DNA from: Acidobacteriota bacterium
Lineage (GTDB): Bacteria; Acidobacteriota; Terriglobia; Terriglobales; SCQP01
Length of the DNA stretch: 5,828 nucleotides
Direction: 5' to 3'
NCBI GenBank assembly: GCA_021818645.1
Contig: JAKATS010000030.1
Span: 1 to 5,828 of the forward strand
The translations under genes were made by a program, and so were the position numbers. Below the pieces are notes generated by a model. It saw only the letters and a list, made by a program, of their open reading frames with translations. It was not told the DNA's origin and searched no databases. This document shows, in pieces, positions 1 to 5,056 of the stretch; position 1 is the stretch's first letter; each line of letters opens with the position of its first letter.

Positions 1-171
1 CCCATGGCCGAGATGCTCAGCTATCAATCCGATCTGACCGCCAAGACCCAGGGCCGCGGCTCGTTTCACATGAGCCTGGCCCGCTACGATCTGGTCCCGC
101 CCGCTCAGGCGGAAAAAATCATCGCCCAGGCCCGGGCGGCGCACGGCGATGGCGTCGGCGAAGAAGAATAA
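1..171 (+). CDS. fusA: Elongation factor G, C-terminal end (partial)
   Basis: This is the last 56 residues of a translation elongation factor G family GTPase, which drives ribosomal translocation in the cytoplasm. The gene enters from the left edge in frame 1 and ends at TAA 169-171. What is visible is the end of domain V: the stretch PMAEMLSYQSDLTAKTQGRG, then SFHMSLARYDLVPP and a final helix (QAEKIIAQARAA). The xMAEMxxYxxDL...TxGRGSFxMxxxxYxxVP pattern is the conserved EF-G C-terminal signature. It fits EF-G better than LepA, TypA or the TetM-type protection proteins. The acidic tail (GVGEEE) is unremarkable. The GTPase domain lies outside the window, so I cannot tell a principal fusA from a second EF-G paralogue (EF-G2 type), and the symbol is tentative. 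The next gene starts 89 nt downstream on the same strand. Confidence 0.85.
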   Translation, partial: PMAEMLSYQSDLTAKTQGRGSFHMSLARYDLVPPAQAEKIIAQARAAHGDGVGEEE

Positions 172-244
172 TTCCACGCTGAACCACCCCGGGTCCGCGA
201 AATTTCGGACAACGTTCCATGGCCCATCGGCTTCCCATCACGGC

Positions 245-250
245 AGGAGG
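245..250 (+). promoter_or_regulatory. Shine-Dalgarno of the CBS-domain gene
   Basis: AGGAGG lies 10 nt before ATG 261. It decides the start: an upstream in-frame ATG at 219 has no comparable purine-rich site and would add 14 residues with no family resemblance. Confidence 0.75.
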
Positions 251-260
251 ACTTTGCGCC

Positions 261-677
261 ATGAAATGTGCCGAATTGATGAATCCGCCCGAAGCCTGCC
301 AGCCCCAGGATTCCCTGCAGCAACTGCTGGCCGCCCTGCAGCGCGACAATATCGGCTCCATTCCCATCGTGGACAGCTTCCAGAACTGGCGCCCCATGGG
401 CGTCGTCACCGATCGCGATGCGGCGCTGTTTCTGGGCCGCACGGATCGCCGTGTTTCCGAAGTCGCCTGCCGCGAAGTCATGACCACCCCTGTCATCAGC
501 TGCGAGGAAACCGACGATGTCAAAGACGCGGTCGAATTAATGCGCCAGCATAAGTTGCGCCGCATCCTCGTCACCAACCAGGGCAAATTGACCGGCATCA
601 TCTCCCAGGCCGATCTGGCGCGCCAGAAATCCGGCGTCGCCAAAAAACTGGTGGAGGATGTCTCCCAGGCTGCCTGA
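261..677 (+). CDS. Stand-alone tandem CBS-domain protein
   Basis: This is a 138-residue soluble cytoplasmic protein made almost wholly of two CBS motifs, a Bateman module. CBS pairs usually bind adenosine nucleotides or SAM and act as energy or ionic sensors; the ligand and partner here are unknown. CBS1 spans about residues 6-60 (MNPPEACQPQDSL, then IGSIPIVD and GVVTDRDAAL). CBS2 spans about 71-124 (REVMTTPVISCEETDDV, then LRRILV and GIISQADLAR). The GxxTDRD and GIISQADL strings are the typical ends of CBS repeats, and the Asp residues there commonly contact ribose. There is no signal peptide, membrane segment or attached effector domain, so it must act in trans or as a dimer. The start is fixed by AGGAGG at 245-250. 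It follows EF-G on the same strand by 89 nt and may have its own promoter, although I see no convincing box. Family assignment is secure; the role is not. Confidence 0.9.
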   Translation: MKCAELMNPPEACQPQDSLQQLLAALQRDNIGSIPIVDSFQNWRPMGVVTDRDAALFLGRTDRRVSEVACREVMTTPVISCEETDDVKDAVELMRQHKLRRILVTNQGKLTGIISQADLARQKSGVAKKLVEDVSQAA

Positions 678-684
678 AGCCTGG
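665..684 (+). terminator. Possible weak intrinsic terminator at the end of the CBS gene
   Basis: CCAGGCT (665-671) and AGCCTGG (678-684) form a perfect 7-bp inverted repeat around a 6-nt loop that contains the TGA stop codon. The following bases (CTTATATTTGTCTG) are T-enriched but are not a clean U-tract. This could be a weak terminator or 3' stabilising hairpin, or chance in GC-rich DNA. Confidence 0.35.
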
Positions 685-904
685 CTTATATTTGTCTGTT
701 ATCTATCCGGCTGCTCCGCCCCGGCTGTCGTCTTCACTGGAATGTGAAACCGTCGCGTTTTGCGACAAGCCCGTCCCATATTCGGACACTCATCCTTACG
801 CCAAAATAGTTAAAGAACACAAAATCAAGGACTTATGCAAGGGCCGATTTGGCCGTTCACTTGCCTTATCGGAAGGGGTTGGTATTTTCAGAAATGGGGC
901 TGGT
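678..904 (+). other. Leader region before the ADOP permease, no recognisable gene
   Basis: These 227 nt separate the CBS gene from the permease start. The permease frame is open back to a TTG at 692, but the 71 codons translate to a Pro/Ser/Lys-mixed sequence unlike the ADOP N-terminus, which normally begins just before the first membrane helix. The part around 801-838 is AT-richer than its surroundings and is a reasonable place for a promoter, but I see no well-spaced -35/-10 pair. No PadR-type regulator gene is present. Confidence 0.45.
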
Positions 905-3343
905 ATGAACGGTATCGCACAAGACCTGAGAACCGCTTGGCGGTCATTGCGGCGGGCGCCGGCATTTTCCCTGCTGGCGATTGCCATCCTGGCGCTGGGC
1001 ATCGGGGTCAGCACCACGATTTTTACTCTATTGCAGCGGGTGGTATTGCAGCCTCTGCCCTATCCCCACGCCAGCCGTCTCCTCAACATTTGGGAGCGCG
1101 ATACCTTTGCGCCGCCGCAATATCCCAATTTTCCCGTGAACGCGGGCAATTTTCAGGATTGGCAAAAGCATTGTCCTGGGTTCGAGCATCTCGCCATGAT
1201 CGAAAATACCGGGCTGGTGCTGACCGGCCATGGCCGGCCATTGCGCTTGCATGCCGCGCGTGTCACCAGCCAGCTTTTTCCCATGCTCGGCGTGCGCCCT
1301 TATCTGGGAACTTTTTTTACTCCGGCGGAAAATGTACGCGGCAAGGATCATGAAGTCGTGCTGCGCTATGGCCTATGGCAGCGGCTGTTTCACGGCAATC
1401 CGAACGCGATCGGCAAAACCCTGATCCTGAACCAGACGGTCTACCGCGTGGTCGGCGTATTGCCGCGGAACTTTTATTTGCCTGGGTATCGCTGGCTATT
1501 TCCCATGACGATCCCCGGCAATTCTCCTCAATTTCAACTTTTCAAGCCTTATGGCTACAAAGCTTTTGAAATGAAGGCGGGCGAAGGTGATTTCAACGAT
1601 GTCGTCCTCGCCGAAATGAAACCCGGCGTCTCGCTGGCGCAGGCCCGGGCGCAGCTCGATACGGCGGAAAGCCGGATCACGCAGCGCTACCATGCCGCCG
1701 GCAGGCTCAGCGTCAAAATCATCCCTTTACAATCCGCCGTCAGCCGCCAGGCCCGGCGCGGCCTGTGGCTGTTGATGGCCGGCGCGGGCATGCTGCTGCT
1801 GCTGGTCTGCGTGAATCTGGCCAATTTGCTGCTGGCGCGCAATAGCGCCCGCATGGCGGAATTCGCCATTCGCGGCGCTCTGGGCGCCGGCCGGGCTCGC
1901 CTGCTGCGCACAATCACTCTGGAAGCATTGTTGCTCGCCTTCGCCGGCGGCGCGCTGGGCACGGTCGTTTCTGCCATCCTGCTGCCGTTGCTGGTGGCCC
2001 AGGCGCGCTGGAGCATGCCCCGGCTCGAACATTTAACCTTGAATGCTCCGGTTTTCATATTTGCTTTGCTGGCCAGTATCCTCGCCGGCATTCTTTCAGG
2101 TTTATGGCCCGCGCTGCGGCTCTCGAAGCTGTCGCCGGCGCGTTGGATTCAATCAGGCGGGCGCACGGCATCGGAGGGCAAACAGAGCCTGCGCGCGCGC
2201 GAGTGGCTGACCGCTTCCGAAATCGCGCTGTCCACCACGCTGCTCATCGGCGCCTTGCTGTTATCCGTGAGTCTCATGAAGGTATTGCAAGCCAACCGGG
2301 TTTTTCTGACCCAGCGCGTGGTCAGTCTATACGTTCCGGGTCTCGCCCATGCCAGTTTGCAGCAGAATCATGGGTTTTTTCGCAGCGTATTGAATAAAGT
2401 GGAGGCTCTGCCCGGCGTGACCTCCGCCAGTCTGATCAACCATCTGCCTCTGCATGGCGAGGACAATGTGGATGGCTTGCGGATCAAAGGCCGGCCTTAC
2501 GATCCGCATCATATAATTCCACTCAATGTCCGCTATATTTCCGGTCATTATTTTCAATCCCTGGGCATTCCTTTGATCCAGGGCGCGGCATTTACGCCTG
2601 GCCGGAAAAATGTCGTCATTATTTCCTACAACATCGAACGGCAATATTTCCATGGACGCAATCCCATCGGTCAGCTGATCAGCCAACATTTGGGCAAGCC
2701 GCAATGGTCGCGCATCGTGGGCGTCGCCGCCGATATCCGCGCCGATGCCGCGCGGCCGGCGCCATTAACCGCTTATTTCCCCTATTTCGCCAGGACGTAT
2801 TACGGCAATATGCGTCTTGTAGTCCGCTACGGTGGTTCGCCTCAGGCCCTGGAGGCCGGCCTGCGGCAGGCCATCTGGAGCCTGAATCCGCAGATTCCGT
2901 TGCCGCCCCCGCGCACGCTGGCGCACGTGGTAATGCAGGCCGCGCGCCCCCGCAGTTTTGAAGCCTTGCTGACCGGCGGCTTTGCCCTGGGCGCGGCTCT
3001 GCTGGCCGGCCTGGGACTTTATGGCGTGATTGCCGCCGGCGTAAGCCTGCGCCGGCGCGAAATCGCGATTCGCATGGCGCTCGGCGCCACGCCGCGCAAG
3101 ATTCGCAGCCTGGTATTGGGCCGATTGGGAATGCTGACGGGCTGCGGACTGGCGGCGGGTCTCATCGCTGCCTGGCTGCTCATGCGGCTGCTTTCCAGTC
3201 TGCTCTATGGCGTCAGCCCCTCGAATTTCTGGGTTTATCTGGGCGCGGCCGCGGGCTTGGCCATGATTGCCATATTGGCCGGTCTGCTGCCTGCGCGCGG
3301 CGCCTCCCGCACCGACCCCGGCCAGGCCCTGCACGCGGAGTAA
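905..3343 (+). CDS. ADOP-family (MacB/FtsX-like) duplicated orphan permease
   Basis: This is an 812-residue inner-membrane protein with two tandem copies of the MacB periplasmic-core plus FtsX unit. Helix 1 (about residues 21-43) is followed by a periplasmic core (about 45-280). Three helices of the first FtsX domain lie at about 286-310, 338-365 and 382-403, and end in WPALRLSKLSPARWIQSGGR. The second unit has a helix at about 436-458, a core to about 680, and helices at about 687-711, 738-765 and 775-797, ending in LLPARGASRTDPGQALHAE. The paired cytoplasmic loops EFAIRGALGAGRARLL (319-334) and EIAIRMALGATPRKI (719-733) are the FtsX hallmark. These are coupling-helix-like segments that in MacB/LolCE contact the ATPase. 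Family members of this architecture usually have no adjacent ATPase, and none is here. The substrate is unknown; efflux or envelope transport is only inferred from MacB. Start: ATG 905 with GGGG at 896-899 is chosen because ADOP proteins begin about 20 residues before helix 1. A TTG at 692 would add 71 unsupported residues. It ends 17 nt from the convergent ergothioneine remnant, and no terminator is obvious. Confidence 0.92.
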   Translation: MNGIAQDLRTAWRSLRRAPAFSLLAIAILALGIGVSTTIFTLLQRVVLQPLPYPHASRLLNIWERDTFAPPQYPNFPVNAGNFQDWQKHCPGFEHLAMIENTGLVLTGHGRPLRLHAARVTSQLFPMLGVRPYLGTFFTPAENVRGKDHEVVLRYGLWQRLFHGNPNAIGKTLILNQTVYRVVGVLPRNFYLPGYRWLFPMTIPGNSPQFQLFKPYGYKAFEMKAGEGDFNDVVLAEMKPGVSLAQARAQLDTAESRITQRYHAAGRLSVKIIPLQSAVSRQARRGLWLLMAGAGMLLLLVCVNLANLLLARNSARMAEFAIRGALGAGRARLLRTITLEALLLAFAGGALGTVVSAILLPLLVAQARWSMPRLEHLTLNAPVFIFALLASILAGILSGLWPALRLSKLSPARWIQSGGRTASEGKQSLRAREWLTASEIALSTTLLIGALLLSVSLMKVLQANRVFLTQRVVSLYVPGLAHASLQQNHGFFRSVLNKVEALPGVTSASLINHLPLHGEDNVDGLRIKGRPYDPHHIIPLNVRYISGHYFQSLGIPLIQGAAFTPGRKNVVIISYNIERQYFHGRNPIGQLISQHLGKPQWSRIVGVAADIRADAARPAPLTAYFPYFARTYYGNMRLVVRYGGSPQALEAGLRQAIWSLNPQIPLPPPRTLAHVVMQAARPRSFEALLTGGFALGAALLAGLGLYGVIAAGVSLRRREIAIRMALGATPRKIRSLVLGRLGMLTGCGLAAGLIAAWLLMRLLSSLLYGVSPSNFWVYLGAAAGLAMIAILAGLLPARGASRTDPGQALHAE

Positions 3344-3360
3344 AAGTGAACACGGGGATA

Positions 3361-3774
3361 TCAGGCTGTTTCAGCTTGCCACAGCGTTTCACAGAACGGC
3401 CATTCCTGATCCATCCATTCCGCCACCCAGCGGAAGCCGGTGGCCGCGGCCATGCGCCGCAAACCGGCCGGAGTAAACTTGTAGCTCGATTCGGTCCAGA
3501 TCGTTTCTCCCGGCTCAAATTCCACATCCCGATCCGCGGCCCGGCACTGTTGCCGGGTTAGGGAAGCGAGATGCATTTCGATGCGGCGGGTCGGGGCGTC
3601 ATAGCGAACCTGATGGCGAAATGCTTCAATCGCGAAATTCCCGCCAAACGCACGGTTGACATGGATCAGCAGGTTGCGATTGAACGCGGCGGTTACTCCC
3701 GGAGGGTCATCGTAGGCGGCCAGCATCTGATGCACGGGTTTTTCCAGATCGGCGCCCGGCAGCAGAGATCCAGC
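3361..3774 (-). pseudogene. egtD: egtD remnant: C-terminal half of a histidine N-alpha-methyltransferase
   Basis: EgtD makes hercynine by trimethylating histidine with SAM, the first step of ergothioneine synthesis. Only 137 codons of a protein normally about 320 residues long are present, running from about AGSLLPGADLEKPVHQ to TGA at 3361. Matching features are AYDDPPGVTAAFNRNLL, the RIEMHL strand and WTESSYKF. From memory of the mycobacterial enzyme, histidine is held by Tyr206, Met252, Glu282 and Ser284. Here Tyr21, Met67, Glu95 and Ser97 of the fragment fall at nearly the same spacing (46, 28 and 2, against 46, 30 and 2). The C-terminal substrate-binding half is therefore well preserved, while the whole SAM-binding N-terminal domain is absent. 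No start codon with a ribosome site precedes it; a GTG at 3735 is internal to the conserved region. Upstream it joins egtB sequence in another frame. It is very probably non-functional, but the reading frame is intact, which suggests a recent event or an assembly join. Confidence 0.8.
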
Positions 3775-3788
3775 GCGGCTCGCGCCTG

Positions 3789-3977
3789 ATTCCAGTCGAA
3801 TGCCTCCAGATGTCCGAGATAAAAGATCACCCGGTGACGCTCGGGAATCGGCCGTTCGTATAAAACATCATCCGCCGGCAGCGCAAACAGCCGGTCCGTT
3901 TCTTCACTCGCCCGGCGCCACTCCGCCCGGGAATTCTGGTTCTTGGCTGCGCCGGCCTCCGCGTTCGCTTGGCCCAT
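3789..3977 (-). pseudogene. egtB: egtB-like remnant: N-terminal DinB part only
   Basis: This is the start of an EgtB/SUMF1-type nonheme-iron sulfoxide synthase, which joins cysteine or gamma-glutamylcysteine to hercynine. From ATG 3977, 63 codons are recognisable. A variable head is followed by ETDRLFALPADDVLYERPIP, then ERHRVIFYLGHLEAFDWN. The His in YLGH (residue 56) matches the DinB-domain iron ligand (His51 in the studied mycobacterial enzyme, from memory). The two other iron-binding histidines and the entire FGE-sulfatase-like catalytic domain, several hundred residues, are missing. After Asn63 (3789-3791) the frame continues with unrelated codons to a stop at 3693-3695, while the -1 frame carries egtD sequence. 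An in-frame TAA at 3981-3983 limits the start to ATG 3977; no good Shine-Dalgarno precedes it. The exact subfamily (EgtB versus a related DinB/SUMF1 enzyme) is less certain than the remnant status. Confidence 0.7.
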
Positions 3978-4179
3978 GCTTTAGGCGATGAATTCCGGGC
4001 GGCGCGCGATGCCTTTACTGCGGGCATAGTCCGGTTTTTCAGCTTATTTTGAGTGGCTGCTCCGCGCACTCGCCAATGAAAGCTCGGCTCTCAGTCTGTT
4101 GATTATGCCGAGCGCCGGCAGCACTGCCATGCGAAGCTTATCGCTTCGTTTGACCCATAAAGCGCCTTATGATAACCCC
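3978..4179. other. Intergenic region between divergent genes
   Basis: These 202 nt lie between the egtB remnant (reading left) and the dehydrogenase (reading right). The only signal I would mark is the -10-like TATGAT at 4168-4173. On the minus strand a short open stretch ends at TAA 3981-3983, just before the egtB remnant's ATG. It has no start or recognisable homology. I see no RNA gene or terminator. Confidence 0.4.
4168..4173 (+). promoter_or_regulatory. -10-like box suggesting a leaderless transcript
   Basis: TATGAT matches the sigma70-type -10 consensus at 5 of 6 positions. It ends 6 nt before ATG 4180, so transcription would start at or next to the A of the start codon. No Shine-Dalgarno sequence is present. 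The nearest -35-like element, TTGACC at 4150-4155, is only 12 nt upstream of the box, too close for a normal spacer. The call rests on position and a single box. Confidence 0.4.
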
Positions 4180-5052
4180 ATGCGGATAGCCTTTTGCGGT
4201 ACCGGCATCATGGGACGCCCCATGGCCGCCAAATTGATCGAGGCCGGCCATGATCTTCATCTCTGGAACCGCACCCCGGATAAAGCCAATCTTCCGGGTG
4301 GCCATATCGCGGCCACGCCGGCTGAAGCGGCTCGTGATGCCGATGTGGTCTGGGTTTGTGTCAGCGACACCGCGGCGGCCGAACGGGTCCTGCTGAATCC
4401 CGCCGATGGCGTATTGCAATCGGCGCGCCCGGGCATGATTGTTGCCGATTCTTCCACCATTTCCCCCCGCGCCAGCCGGGAATTTGCCGCGCGCTTCGCC
4501 GAGCGCTGCGCGGCTTTTGCCGATTGTCCGGTAACCGGCTCCAAAGTCGGCGCTGAAAAAGGCGAGTTGATCTTTATCGTCGGCGGAGAACCCGATCCGG
4601 TTGCGAAACTGCGGCCGTTGTTCGAGATCATGGGCAAGCGGGTGTTTCACCTGGGTGGCAACGGCATGGGGCTGGCCGCCAAGCTGGCCATGAATCTCAA
4701 TATCGCGTTAATTTACGAAGGCTTTGCCGAAGGTCTGGTGCTGGCGGAAAAATCCGGCATTCCCGCCGCCCGCATGATCGAGATTATCTCCGCCACGATG
4801 CTGCGCTCAGGCGTGGTTGAATATAAAAGCCCCTTTGTCGAGCGCCGCGACTTCAGCCCCAATTTTCCCCTGCGCTGGATGCAAAAAGACATTCATCTCA
4901 TGCTCGAGCACGCCCGTGAATTGCGGGTTAAGCTGCCCGCGCTCGAAACCGTCGAGGAAGTCTATGCCCTGGCCGGCGAGGAAGGCATGGCCGATCTTGA
5001 TTACGCTGCCACGCTGCTGCTGCTTGAAAAATGGGCCGGCATTCAGGTGTAA
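4180..5052 (+). CDS. Beta-hydroxyacid dehydrogenase, glyoxylate/succinic semialdehyde reductase type
   Basis: This is a 290-residue cytoplasmic NAD(P)-dependent reductase of the 3-hydroxyisobutyrate dehydrogenase superfamily, of usual length. Residues 1-160 form the Rossmann domain. The dinucleotide loop is FCGTGIMGRPMA (5-16), and NRTPDK (30-35) follows the second strand, where an Arg often favours NADPH. The family motif DSSTISP is at 90-96 and the substrate loop DCPVTGSKVGAEKGEL at 115-130. The C-terminal helical domain carries GLAAKLAMN with the catalytic Lys168 and Asn172, then NFPLRWMQKD (228-237). The FPLxxxQKD string, with Ser121, Lys168, Phe229 and Asp237, corresponds to catalytic residues I recall for plant GLYR1 (Ser121, Lys170, Phe231, Asp239). 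This favours reduction of glyoxylate or succinic semialdehyde over hydroxyisobutyrate oxidation. Substrate remains unproven. The start at 4180 is chosen because the Rossmann strand begins at residue 2; an upstream TTG at 4099 would add 27 unsupported residues. The next gene starts 4 nt after the stop. Confidence 0.92.
   Translation: MRIAFCGTGIMGRPMAAKLIEAGHDLHLWNRTPDKANLPGGHIAATPAEAARDADVVWVCVSDTAAAERVLLNPADGVLQSARPGMIVADSSTISPRASREFAARFAERCAAFADCPVTGSKVGAEKGELIFIVGGEPDPVAKLRPLFEIMGKRVFHLGGNGMGLAAKLAMNLNIALIYEGFAEGLVLAEKSGIPAARMIEIISATMLRSGVVEYKSPFVERRDFSPNFPLRWMQKDIHLMLEHARELRVKLPALETVEEVYALAGEEGMADLDYAATLLLLEKWAGIQV
5045..5049 (+). promoter_or_regulatory. Shine-Dalgarno of the GH18-like gene
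   Basis: AGGTG lies 7 nt before ATG 5057, inside the last codons of the dehydrogenase gene. It is the only ribosome-site-like element near the cluster of ATGs at 5057-5083 and favours the first of them. Its position supports translational linkage to the upstream gene. Confidence 0.5.
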
Positions 5053-5056
5053 CTTT

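Noticed and set aside
193..210. Inverted repeat GTCCG...CGGAC enclosing part of the palindrome CGAAATTTCG (198-207) after the EF-G gene
   Set aside because: The stem is only 5 bp with an 8-nt loop and no following T-tract, so it is too weak to call a terminator or operator.
219..260. Upstream ATG extending the CBS protein by 14 residues
   Set aside because: The AGGAGG at 245-250 is correctly spaced for ATG 261 and would lie inside the longer coding sequence; the extra residues do not resemble the family.
119..643. Minus-strand open frame of 174 codons opposite the CBS gene
   Set aside because: It overlaps the well-supported EF-G end and CBS gene, has no ribosome site, and shows low-complexity Arg/Ser-rich sequence.
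1224..1237. 14-nt perfect palindrome CCGGCCATGGCCGG
   Set aside because: It lies inside permease codons and is built from GGCC/CCGG units that are frequent in this GC-rich sequence.
2765..3334. Long minus-strand open frame of 189 codons opposite the permease
   Set aside because: Composition is Gln/Arg/Ala/Gly-rich with no domain-like pattern, as expected from the antisense of GC-rich coding DNA. The plus strand encodes clear FtsX motifs there. The same applies to minus frames at 1687-2091 and 2327-2704.
3571..3789. Plus-strand open frame within the egt remnant
   Set aside because: It is the complement of conserved EgtD sequence and has no recognisable features of its own.
4138..4650. Minus-strand open frame of 170 codons opposite the dehydrogenase
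   Set aside because: It is a shadow of the dehydrogenase. The plus strand carries the full Rossmann motif and catalytic residues.
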